Assembly: GCF_900117415.1 (NCBI RefSeq)
Contig: NZ_FPEI01000006.1
Span: 1,674,001 to 1,738,000 of the forward strand
Reading direction: 5' to 3'
DNA: 64,000 nt
DNA from: Hyphomicrobium sp. CS1BSMeth3
GTDB taxonomy: Bacteria > Pseudomonadota > Alphaproteobacteria > Rhizobiales > Hyphomicrobiaceae
The position numbers and the translations under genes are program-made. The stretch's first letter is position 1, and the number at the start of each line of letters is the position of its first letter. The notes under the pieces were generated by a model. That model saw only the letters and a list, made by a program, of their open reading frames with translations. It did not search any database and was not told the origin of the DNA. Positions 6,608 through 16,157 of the stretch are shown one piece after another.

Positions 6608-8644
6608 CTAACGCTCCGCACGCGGCGCGGCGCGGCCACGACCCTGGCCACCATCGCGCTGGCGATCTCTGTTGCGCTTGTGCGGGGGGCGTGCCGGGGA
6701 GCGATCTCGGCGCGTCTCCTCGTCATGAACGCCGCTGCCACGTGTCCAGTTGCGCCAGGGCTGCGGCGCATCCTTGCCAGGCGCGGGGTTCCGCTGCGCA
6801 TCGCCCGCATGGCGGGTGTCGGCATTCCTCTGCGGACGGCCATTGCCGTTCGACCGTTCACCGTGACGCCCGCCGTCACGCGCTGCACCGCCGGCATGGC
6901 GGCCCTCCCCGCTCCGCGATGCATGACCATTTCCGTGCGGCCGGTCACCATGGCGTGGGTGGCTGCGCGGCGCGTCGCCGGTGCGTCGGGCATCTCTGTC
7001 ACGCGGCGCATGGCCATGACCGTTCGGACGCTCGCCGTGACGTGCGCCATTGCGCGGCTCATCTCCCGCACGACGCGCATCCCTGTCGCGCGGCGCATGT
7101 CCGTGGCCGTTCGGACGCTCACCGTGGCGCGCGCCGTCATGCGGTGCGTCACCGCCGCGGCGGGCATCTCCGTGGCGCGATGCATGTCCGTGCTGCCGGT
7201 CGGCGTGGCGCGCACCATCGCGCGGTGCGTCGCCGTCTCTGTTCGGCCGGTCACCATGGCGCGGGCCATTGCGCCCGCCGTGAGGGGCGCCGCTGCGCCT
7301 GGGCGCACCCGTACGCTCCTCTCGATGCGGCCGGGCCTCATGCCGGGAGCGTTCCCTACGCGGTGCTCCGTCACGCGGCGCCCTGTCGCGAGGCGGGCGT
7401 GATGCGCCGTTGTGGCGTGCCCCCTCCTCCTCCGCAGGCTCGCCTGGCGCTTCGCTTATTGCTGGCCCCTCGATGAAGCCGGCCGCGCTGACGACGCTCA
7501 GCCGTGTGCCCGTGAGCCGCTCGATATCGCGGAGGTACTCGCGCTCGTCCGGCGCACAGAGCGCAATGGCCACGCCCTCGGCGCCGGCGCGCGCCGTGCG
7601 GCCAATGCGGTGCACGTAGCTCTCGGGAATATTCGGCAGCTCGTAGTTGATGACGTGCGTGATCTCGTCGATGTCGATACCGCGCGCCGCAATGTCGGTC
7701 GCCACCAGGACGCGGGTAAAGCCCTTGCGGAAACTGTCGAGCGCCGACTGGCGCTGGCCCTGGCTCTTGTTGCCATGGATGGCGTGCACGCCAATGCCGA
7801 TGTGCTCGATGGCCTTGGAAACGCGGTCAGCACCACGCTTCGTGCGCGTGAACACGATCACGCGCCGCATGGCGGGATCCTGCAGCAAGCGGGCAAGAGC
7901 CTCGCGCTTCGCGCCCGCCGAAATGAAAATGACCTTCTGGTCGATGCGGTCGACAGTCTTGCCGGCGCGCGCGATCTCGACGCGGACCGGATCCTTGAGC
8001 ATGTCGGCGGCGAGCTGCGCGATGTCCTGCGGCATGGTCGCCGAGAAGAGGAGCGTGTGGCGCTCCGCCGGCACGAGCTTGAGAATGCGCCGCACGTCGC
8101 GCACGAAGCCCATATCGAGCATCCGGTCCGCTTCATCGAGGATGAAGGTACGGATCTTGTCCAGGCGCAGGTGGCGCTGGTCGATGAGATCGAGCAGACG
8201 GCCCGGCGTCGCGACGAGAATGTCGACGCCGCGCGCGATCGCCGTCACCTGAGGCCGCTGGCCGACGCCGCCGAAGATCACCGTGTGCGAGATCCGCACA
8301 TGGCGGCCGTAGGCATGGATGCTCTCGCCGATCTGAATGGCGAGCTCGCGCGTCGGCGCAAGAATCAGCGCGCGCGGTGCGCCCGGCTGCGGGCGCCCGC
8401 CTTCGGCAGTAAGGCGATGCAGCAGCGGCAGCACGAATGCCGCCGTCTTGCCGGTGCCCGTCTCGGCGAGACCGAGCAGATCGCGGCCTTCGAGCAGGGC
8501 GGGAATGGACTTCGCCTGGATGGGCGTCGGGTGGGTGTACTCTGCGTCGCTCAATGCACGCAGCAAGGGCTCGGCGAGGCCGAGCTCGGCAAAATTCGGA
8601 GTGGTCACGAAGTCTATGGCTTTCTGCGCCGGCCGCCGGGGCAC
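6608..8644 (-). CDS. rhlE: DEAD-box ATP-dependent RNA helicase, RhlE-like, with repetitive basic tail
   Basis: 678 residues. The helicase core runs from about residue 16 to 375 with all motifs: Q-motif region, AETGTGKT (60-67), PTREL (97-101), TPGR (146-149), DEAD (170-173), SAT (201-203) and HRIGRTARAG (345-354). It unwinds RNA duplexes; RhlE-type proteins act in ribosome assembly and RNA decay. A GTG at codon 13 is a possible alternative start close to where RhlE proteins usually begin. The C-terminal 290 residues are disordered and made of Arg, Gly, His, Asp and Pro, with about five imperfect tandem 29-residue units at 477-619. The tail is far longer than the usual RhlE tail and is likely to bind RNA or phase-separate, which is inference. 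Confidence 0.9.
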   Translation of the reverse strand: MPRRPAQKAIDFVTTPNFAELGLAEPLLRALSDAEYTHPTPIQAKSIPALLEGRDLLGLAETGTGKTAAFVLPLLHRLTAEGGRPQPGAPRALILAPTRELAIQIGESIHAYGRHVRISHTVIFGGVGQRPQVTAIARGVDILVATPGRLLDLIDQRHLRLDKIRTFILDEADRMLDMGFVRDVRRILKLVPAERHTLLFSATMPQDIAQLAADMLKDPVRVEIARAGKTVDRIDQKVIFISAGAKREALARLLQDPAMRRVIVFTRTKRGADRVSKAIEHIGIGVHAIHGNKSQGQRQSALDSFRKGFTRVLVATDIAARGIDIDEITHVINYELPNIPESYVHRIGRTARAGAEGVAIALCAPDEREYLRDIERLTGTRLSVVSAAGFIEGPAISEAPGEPAEEEGARHNGASRPPRDRAPRDGAPRRERSRHEARPHREERTGAPRRSGAPHGGRNGPRHGDRPNRDGDAPRDGARHADRQHGHASRHGDARRGGDAPHDGARHGERPNGHGHAPRDRDARRAGDEPRNGARHGERPNGHGHAPRDRDARRTGDAPRSHPRHGDRPHGNGHASRSGEGRHAGGAARDGGRHGERSNGNGRPQRNADTRHAGDAQRNPAPGKDAPQPWRNWTRGSGVHDEETRRDRSPARPPHKRNRDRQRDGGQGRGRAAPRAER
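6788..7216 (-). repeat. Five tandem 87-bp units encoding the helicase tail
   Basis: Inside the helicase gene the protein repeats about every 29 residues. Units start GARHADRQ, GARHGERP, GARHGERP, HPRHGDRP and GGRHGERS. Two neighbouring units (about residues 504-561) are almost identical, which points to recent duplication by slippage or unequal crossing-over. The other units have diverged but keep the Arg-His-Gly-Glu/Asp-Arg and Gly-Asp-Ala-Pro-Arg elements and the reading frame. Confidence 0.8.
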
Positions 8645-8902
8645 GAAGCCAATCCGGCCGGTTTCCTAGGGCGCTGTTGGCCCTGGGCTGCGCACCGCAG
8701 CTAAGGCCGGATTATGCGATGAACATCCCGGAGAGAACACTGTACGCTTCGCCGGCAATCTCTTACGGGAGCCACGTGCGAAGCAGCAGAGCGCTTGGCG
8801 CGCTCGCGGGACGACACGCGTCATATGGGTGATTTGCCCGCCGGGGTCAATCGATTTCGCAAGTGCAGCAATTATGCCGCAGAATTGAAAAATCCGCTGA
8901 AT

Positions 8903-9772
8903 TTACCAGGCGAGGGCCTCGAGCGCGGCGATCGGCGGAGCGGCGTGTCCGGCAAAGAGCCGGGCCAGAATGGCCTCGTCGAGTGCGTCCGCGCCGGCAA
9001 CGTGCAGTGCGCTCGCGATAAACACGGACCTGAGGCCGGCTGCGGCGGCCCCCGCAATGTCGGTCTTGATGCCATCGCCGATCGCCAGGATACGGGCCGT
9101 CTCGAGCGGACCTCCGCGCACTTCGCCGATCAGCTCACGGGCGCGCGCATAGATCGGCGGATGCGGCTTGCCGGCATAGGCGACCTCGCCGCCGAGTGCC
9201 TCGTAGGCGGCCGCGAGCGCGCCCGCGCAGTGCACGAGACGATTGCCGCGCTCGACCACCAGATCAGGGTTCACACAGATCATCGGCTGATGGCGCGCCC
9301 GCATGGCGGCCAGCAGATCGCGGTAGTCGTCGGGGGTCTCGTGGTCGTCCTCGATAAGGCCGGTGCACACGACGACCGCGGCATCCTTCAGCGGCGCAAA
9401 ATCCACATCGAGGCCGGCGAACGTGCCGAGATAGCGATCCGGCCCGAGGTGATGCACAGGCTTGCCGGTCCAGGCCGAAATGAGCGCGCGCGTGACGTCG
9501 CCGGATGTCACGATGGCATCATAGGCCGAACGCGGCACGCCGAGCTCGTCGAGATGCGCCGTCACTTCCTCGCCCGTCGATGGCGCATTGCTGACGAGCA
9601 CAATTGTGCCGCCGCCCGCACGGAACTTCACGCAAGCCTCTCCCGCAGCCGGATAGGCGTGCGCGCCATCGTGGAAGACGCCCCACACATCGCTGATCCA
9701 GGCATCGGACGCGCCGGCGAGCGGCGCGATCGAGCGCAGCAAGGGTATGTGCGGGCCAGCCTTGTTCTGCAT
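8903..9772 (-). CDS. TIGR01459 family HAD-type hydrolase
   Basis: 289 residues with a HAD phosphatase fold. The nucleophile motif is SDVWGVFHDG (about 27-36), where DVWGV is the form seen in the NagD/TIGR01459 branch, then VLVSNAPS (motif II) and GDGIKTDIAGAAAAG near the C-terminus (motif IV). A C2-type cap sits in the middle. It is probably a sugar- or nucleotide-phosphate phosphatase; the physiological substrate is unknown. The ATG at 9772 has GGAGG just upstream. It is flanked by intergenic DNA on both sides and looks monocistronic. Confidence 0.85.
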   Translation of the reverse strand: MQNKAGPHIPLLRSIAPLAGASDAWISDVWGVFHDGAHAYPAAGEACVKFRAGGGTIVLVSNAPSTGEEVTAHLDELGVPRSAYDAIVTSGDVTRALISAWTGKPVHHLGPDRYLGTFAGLDVDFAPLKDAAVVVCTGLIEDDHETPDDYRDLLAAMRARHQPMICVNPDLVVERGNRLVHCAGALAAAYEALGGEVAYAGKPHPPIYARARELIGEVRGGPLETARILAIGDGIKTDIAGAAAAGLRSVFIASALHVAGADALDEAILARLFAGHAAPPIAALEALAW

Positions 9773-9907
9773 CCCGCCTCCGCGATGGATGATGTGTGGA
9801 TCGAGAGTTTTCGCCGGGACAGCACGAGCTCGAACGCGCCGCGGGCCGCCACAGCCTTAGCCGGGCGGCCCGCGCGGTTCAAGTTGCAGCACGCACGCGA
9901 TCTAGCG

Positions 9908-9970
9908 TGATGATCGAGAAATTCGTCAGATCTCGCGGCGCGGTATGGAGCGAATTTCTCGATCTGAATC
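9908..9970. repeat. Imperfect inverted repeat
   Basis: GATCGAGAAATTCG at 9912-9925 pairs perfectly with CGAATTTCTCGATC at 9951-9964. The match extends outward on both sides through GTGAT with a 3-base insertion on the right. The loop is about 25 bases. It lies upstream of the HAD gene and just beside a second, different inverted repeat. Confidence 0.7.
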
Positions 9971-9990
9971 ACACTAGCAAGTTTATGATT

Positions 9991-10068
9991 CTAGTGTCCC
10001 TTTTGATTCCGAAGTTCGCTCGGGACGCCAGCATCGAGGCTAAGCGAACTTCGGAATCGGGACACTAG
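9991..10068. repeat. MITE-like 78-bp inverted-repeat element
   Basis: The element starts CTAGTGTCCC (9991-10000) and ends GGGACACTAG (10059-10068). The arms, 30 and 26 bases, are identical except for an extra TTTT in the left arm, and continue inward through ATTCCGAAGTTCGCT and its complement around a 22-base centre. The right end supplies the TAG stop (10065-10067) of the EAL-like gene. The shape fits a miniature inverted-repeat or REP-type element. No transposase is nearby. Confidence 0.75.
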
Positions 10069-11888
10069 GCGGCGCTGGACTGGCGTGCCGATCGGTCCTG
10101 GCGGATGGCGCGCGGTCCGCCGAAAAGCCGGCCCTGCCCGAGCAGCGCACCGAAGCCCAGTACCTTGACCAGCTCGCGTTCCTCGCCAATGCGGCTGACG
10201 ATGAGCGTGAAACCGAGGCCCGAGAGATGCCGGCAGAGATCGGCCGCCGGCACGAAGCCGTGCGGTGCTGGCAGGCCCTGCAGGAAGACCTGGGCATCGA
10301 GGCGCACGAACTCGAAACCGCGATCCGCCAGCTCCTCGAAGTCCATATCGAGGTCGACGACGTCGACCAGTGCGTAGCGCAATCCGGCGTCGGCAAGCGC
10401 CGTCAGCGCCGCCCAGTGAGCTGGACCGAACGCGCGCACTTCCGATTGCGCAATCGACATCACCAGCCGTGCGCCGAGCGTCATGTCGGGCGCCAGGGCA
10501 CCACTCAACGCCGCATGGAAACCGCCATCGCGCAGCGACTCGCCGGACGCAACCGAGAACAGGTCGGCATAGGCGCCGCGCGCCGCAAACTCTCCGGCGA
10601 GCCGTACGGTCTCGCTGAACGTCAGAGCCTCGATGCGCGGCACGAGCCCAGTACCGGCCAGGACACCGACCAGAGCCTGCGGGTCGAAGATCTCGCCGTC
10701 TTCGCTGCGCAGGCGCACCGACACCTCGAAATGACGCGCCTTGCGGTCGTCGAGACCCAGGATCGGCTCGAGGCAGAGATCGATGCGAGATGCATCGATG
10801 GCGTCCTCGAGTTCTTCGTACAGGCCCGGTGGTACGGCAAGTGGCGCGCTCGGTGCCACACTCCTTGCAGCCGGAGCCGCCAGGCTCTCCCGCATGTCGC
10901 CGGCCATGTCACGGAGCGCGCCGACCTGATCCTCGACGAATTCGAGAGCCGGTGCGGCCGGAGCAGGAGGCGACGCCAGCGGCATGGACGCAGCCGGCGC
11001 AACGGGCGCACGCGGCGCCTCCAGTTTGGCTGGCGGCCCGTTGATCTGATCGGCGAGCCCCTTGATGAGGGACTGCATGATCGCGATGTCCTGCGCGCGC
11101 GGATCCTCCGCTTGGGACACCTCGCGCTGCGCCTCCACGGCGGGCAAAAATCCCGCCGGCTTCTCCGATGCGAGCGCGGCCAATCCCTGAGCACGCGGAC
11201 GCGCCGGAAGCGGCGGCGGCGCGCGCATTCCCGCGGGGCTCGGCGCCGGCTTCTTTGCCTGGGGCGGGGCGGCAGCAGGCGCTTGACGTGAGGCGGCTGG
11301 CCCTGTTGTCGGCTTCGGAGCGACAGGCGGCGGCGCCGTCACGGGCTTGGCTTTCGCGAGGTCGCCCGCCCGCGGCACGGGCTTGGCATCGTCGCGCGCA
11401 CCTTTGGCTGCGTTCGCGCCCAGTGCGGGCTCGCTCTTCGGCGGCTCGACCTTGGGCGCCTCCGGCAGCCGTGAGCGTGGAGCTTCGGGCAGAGGCCCGC
11501 GCTCCATGATGCGCGGCGGCGGGCGGTCCATCGGCGGCCCCGCCATGCGCGGCAGCTCACGCTGTGCCTCCACGGGACGCCGCGCACCGACGAGACGGCG
11601 CAGGGCCTCGTTCTCGTCCGCAAGGTGCGCCAGCTCACCGCTGAGGTCCGCCGCTTCCTGACCGCGACGCACGAGCGCGTGCACGACCAGCAAGCACCAG
11701 TAAGTGGTGAGCGCGATGATGATCGCGGGCAGCAGCCCAAAGCCGAAGCTCGTGCGCAGCGCCATGCCCAGCGCCGCAATCACGATCATCATCGAAATGT
11801 GAACAGTAACCTCGCGCAACCAGCCACTCGAGCCGGTCTCTGCCGGTTCTTCGAGAGCGTCGGCGTCGTAAGCTGCGGTATGTGTCAT
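10065..11888 (-). CDS. Membrane protein with coiled coil, proline-rich linker and degenerate EAL domain
   Basis: 607 residues from the ATG at 11888 (GGAGG about 12 bases upstream); an ATG at 11975 would add 29 residues. Two membrane helices (about 30-75) are followed by a short coiled coil (LSGELAHLADENEALRRL), about 230 residues of Pro/Ala-rich linker, and a C-terminal EAL-like domain. EAL domains hydrolyse cyclic di-GMP, but the catalytic residues look lost here: the signature reads EVSVRL, the DDFG metal motif is replaced around VDLDMDFE, and the catalytic Lys position reads VRLDAQ. It is therefore probably a sensor or scaffold rather than an enzyme. The gene lies just downstream of uup. 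Its stop codon falls inside an inverted-repeat element. Confidence 0.78.
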   Translation of the reverse strand: MTHTAAYDADALEEPAETGSSGWLREVTVHISMMIVIAALGMALRTSFGFGLLPAIIIALTTYWCLLVVHALVRRGQEAADLSGELAHLADENEALRRLVGARRPVEAQRELPRMAGPPMDRPPPRIMERGPLPEAPRSRLPEAPKVEPPKSEPALGANAAKGARDDAKPVPRAGDLAKAKPVTAPPPVAPKPTTGPAASRQAPAAAPPQAKKPAPSPAGMRAPPPLPARPRAQGLAALASEKPAGFLPAVEAQREVSQAEDPRAQDIAIMQSLIKGLADQINGPPAKLEAPRAPVAPAASMPLASPPAPAAPALEFVEDQVGALRDMAGDMRESLAAPAARSVAPSAPLAVPPGLYEELEDAIDASRIDLCLEPILGLDDRKARHFEVSVRLRSEDGEIFDPQALVGVLAGTGLVPRIEALTFSETVRLAGEFAARGAYADLFSVASGESLRDGGFHAALSGALAPDMTLGARLVMSIAQSEVRAFGPAHWAALTALADAGLRYALVDVVDLDMDFEELADRGFEFVRLDAQVFLQGLPAPHGFVPAADLCRHLSGLGFTLIVSRIGEERELVKVLGFGALLGQGRLFGGPRAIRQDRSARQSSAA

Positions 11889-12001
11889 CCCCGCACGCCG
11901 CCTCCAGTGATTCGACCTGCTGAGAGTGTTCTCGTAGAGCCTCTGATTCGCAATCCGCGAGGGCCGTGCTGTCACCAGAAAAAGGCCTAAAAATCGGCAG
12001 T

Positions 12002-13843
<1,842 letters not shown>

Positions 13844-13885
13844 GCCGCGTATCTATCCCGGCATGCCCCGTCGCAACAACCCGTC

Positions 13886-14521
13886 TCAGCGTCGCCGTGC
13901 GGCTTCGCTGGCCGTGATCTCGGGAAGGCCGATGCGGGCGATCATGGACGCAGGGCTGACCGCCGGCTCCAGGCGGTCGAGGGCGATGACGACATCGCGT
14001 CGCGCATCGGGATGCACCAGAACCAGCTCGTGATGGAGACCGGAGACGGTCGTACGAATGCGATGGGCAACACCCTCGTACCGGTCGAGCGGCTCGCGGA
14101 ACGTGCGCGAGGAGAAAAGGCCCTTTTCCGCAACACGCACGATATTGCCGTCGATCTCGACAAAGCCCTCGCGGCCAAGGTCGGCCAGCAGGCGCCTCAC
14201 CGGGACGAGAAGCAGCGCCGAGAGCAAAAGGAGGCCCGCAACGATCTGAAGCGTCGCCATGGGCTTGGCGAGTGCCAGACTCACAGTCTCCGGCTCACTG
14301 ATCGCCTGGGTGGTGACGAGAAACATGCCGCCGAAGAGCGCCAGGATCGTTGCGCCGGCAGCCGTCAGCCCGAGCATGGTGCTCCAGCGCGCGTTGGAGC
14401 GCTCGATGCGCACCAGGCAATCGTCATCATTGGACGCCTTCGCAAGGAAATCTTCAGCGTGCGCTAGCATGGCAGTCGTCCCGGCACTTTGTTCAGTCAG
14501 CAGAGCATTAAATTCGGCCAC
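13886..14521 (-). CDS. Small membrane protein of unknown function
   Basis: 211 residues from a GTG start at 14521. An N-terminal soluble part is followed by two hydrophobic helices (about 46-68 and 88-108) and a C-terminal cytosolic or periplasmic domain rich in beta-strand-like segments. That domain loosely resembles the membrane-associated PH-like proteins seen in alphaproteobacteria. I do not recognise a family. It lies 42 bp upstream of uup on the same strand and may be co-transcribed with it. No clear ribosome binding site precedes the GTG, so the start is uncertain. Confidence 0.65.
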   Translation of the reverse strand: MAEFNALLTEQSAGTTAMLAHAEDFLAKASNDDDCLVRIERSNARWSTMLGLTAAGATILALFGGMFLVTTQAISEPETVSLALAKPMATLQIVAGLLLLSALLLVPVRRLLADLGREGFVEIDGNIVRVAEKGLFSSRTFREPLDRYEGVAHRIRTTVSGLHHELVLVHPDARRDVVIALDRLEPAVSPASMIARIGLPEITASEAARRR

Positions 14522-14653
14522 TTAACGCCCGGCTAAACAATTCGTTCCGTTCGCAACTATCCCGGGCGCAGGCGCGAACTCCGGCCCGGCCGAGAAAACC
14601 AGAACGACAGGTTAGGGCGATAAGCTGGATTTACCCTTGTGGGGGCCCGTCAT

Positions 14654-15205
14654 TTAACCTTGTGGAGGCCCGTCCTCGTCGGAGGGCTCCGGCAAGCTGA
14701 CCACGATCCTGCCTGCGGCCACGTCGACCTTGGGCACGAAGCGATCATTGAAGGGTATGTGCTCGGTACGTCGCGAGGCCGCAAGAGCGACCTCGATCAA
14801 ATCACCGGCACCGAAGTTGTGAACGGCCACGACGCGGCCGATCTCGGCACCATCGGGGGCGACGGCAGCGAGCCCGATCAGGTCGGCGTGATAGAACTCG
14901 TCTTCACCGGCCGCCGGGAGCTGCGCGCGATCGATGTAGAGGTCGATCCCAGCCAGAGCCTCGGCAGCATTGCGATCGCTGATGCCGGCAATTCGCGCAA
15001 CGACCCCCTTGGCCGTCACGCGCAGCACGCGAAGCTCGAGCGTGCGATTGGCCGCCGGCGCGGCGAGCGGCCCATAGGCACCGATCGCCGCCGGATCGTC
15101 GGCATAGGAGCGCACGAGCACCTCGCCGCGCACGCCATGTGCGGCAACGATCCGGCCAAGCAGAATGCGCCCGTCCCGATCCTCGTCGCCTGGCCTGCCC
15201 GGCAT
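14654..15205 (-). CDS. rimM: Ribosome maturation factor RimM
   Basis: 183 residues. The N-terminal RimM domain begins ILLGRIVAAHGVRGEVLVRSY, and a C-terminal PRC-barrel carries YHADLIGLAAV and HNFGAGDLIEV. It binds ribosomal protein S19 and helps 16S rRNA processing and assembly of the 30S head. It follows rpsP by 18 bp in the same operon, the usual order. The expected next gene, trmD, is not present downstream; the next gene is a membrane protein on the same strand. Confidence 0.95.
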   Translation of the reverse strand: MPGRPGDEDRDGRILLGRIVAAHGVRGEVLVRSYADDPAAIGAYGPLAAPAANRTLELRVLRVTAKGVVARIAGISDRNAAEALAGIDLYIDRAQLPAAGEDEFYHADLIGLAAVAPDGAEIGRVVAVHNFGAGDLIEVALAASRRTEHIPFNDRFVPKVDVAAGRIVVSLPEPSDEDGPPQG

Positions 15206-15223
15206 CGTGCGTGCGCCTTATGC

Positions 15224-15595
15224 TTACGCGGCCGCGTCGCCGCTGCTCTCGGCGGCCTTCGCCGCCGCTTCAGCAGCAGCCGCCTCGCGCTCGAGACGCT
15301 TCTTGCCGGGCTTGGCCTTCTCGGGGTTGTTGCGCGGCGTGCGCTTCATGAGGCCGGCCGCATCGAGGAAGCGGGCCACGCGATCGGTCGGCTGGGCGCC
15401 GACGGAGAGCCAATGCTTCGCGCGGTCGAGGTCGAGCTTCACGCGGTCGGCGTGGTCCTTCGGCAGCATGGGATTGTGCGTGCCGATCTGCTCGATGTAG
15501 CGGCCGTCGCGCGGCGCGCTGCTCTCTGCAACGACGATATAGTAGTACGGGCGCTTCTTGGCGCCACCGCGCGAGAGGCGGATCTTCACGGACAT
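15224..15595 (-). CDS. rpsP: 30S ribosomal protein S16
   Basis: 123 residues starting [21 protein letters not shown], with the family core [13 protein letters not shown]. It binds 16S rRNA in the 30S body. The last 30 residues are a Lys- then Ala/Glu-rich extension common in alphaproteobacterial S16. A good AGGAG lies before the ATG at 15595. It is part of the ffh-GNAT-rpsP-rimM run, 52 bp after the acetyltransferase gene. Confidence 0.97.
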   Translation of the reverse strand: MSVKIRLSRGGAKKRPYYYIVVAESSAPRDGRYIEQIGTHNPMLPKDHADRVKLDLDRAKHWLSVGAQPTDRVARFLDAAGLMKRTPRNNPEKAKPGKKRLEREAAAAEAAAKAAESSGDAAA

Positions 15596-15647
15596 GACTT
15601 TTCTCCTAGGTCCATTCTGGTCATTCAGTCTTCTGACAACGTCAACT

Positions 15648-16154
15648 TCAGGTCACATTCGCCGGGTGCCGCCAGACGTCGACGACAGCACCCCGCATCT
15701 CGATTGATCCATCCTGCTTCGCACCGAGGCGCTCCGCGACCCCGCGGGACGGCGCATTTTCCGGCGCGATGTAGCTCACGATCGTCGGCCAGCCGAGCTC
15801 GCCATAGGCGTAGGCTCGTGCCCGCGCAGCAGCTTCGGTTGCATAGCCGCGCCCGCGGAAGGCCGGCAGCAGTCCCCACATGAGCTCGCGATGCTGCCAG
15901 CCCTCCGGCTCCCAGAGGCCGCTGTAGCCCGCGAGCACGCCGCTCGCCTTTTCCTCGATCACCCAATTGCCGAAGCCGCGCAGCGCCCAGTGCCCGATGA
16001 ACATCGCGATGCGCCGCCACGTATCCTCGCGCGTGAGCGGGCCGCCGATGAAGCGCGTCTCGGCGCCGTCCGCCATGAACGTGGCGAACGTGTCGAGGTC
16101 GTCGCCGCGCCATGAGCGGAGCCGCAGGCGCTCGGTTTCGAGGACGGGCGCCAT
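15648..16154 (-). CDS. GNAT family N-acetyltransferase (RimJ/RimL type)
   Basis: 168 residues starting [15 protein letters not shown], the typical RimJ/RimL opening. The acetyl-CoA loop is visible as [27 protein letters not shown], and the C-terminal [13 protein letters not shown] is the usual GNAT end region. It presumably acetylates an N-terminal amine or small-molecule amine; the substrate is unknown. It starts 3 bp after the ffh stop and precedes rpsP, so it is embedded in a translation-related operon. Confidence 0.88.
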   Translation of the reverse strand: MAPVLETERLRLRSWRGDDLDTFATFMADGAETRFIGGPLTREDTWRRIAMFIGHWALRGFGNWVIEEKASGVLAGYSGLWEPEGWQHRELMWGLLPAFRGRGYATEAAARARAYAYGELGWPTIVSYIAPENAPSRGVAERLGAKQDGSIEMRGAVVDVWRHPANVT

Positions 16155-16157
16155 GGG

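Noticed and set aside
6788-7216. Possible CRISPR array because of regular 87-bp repetition
   Set aside because: The repetition keeps the reading frame of the helicase tail, with imperfect adjacent units and no spacers.
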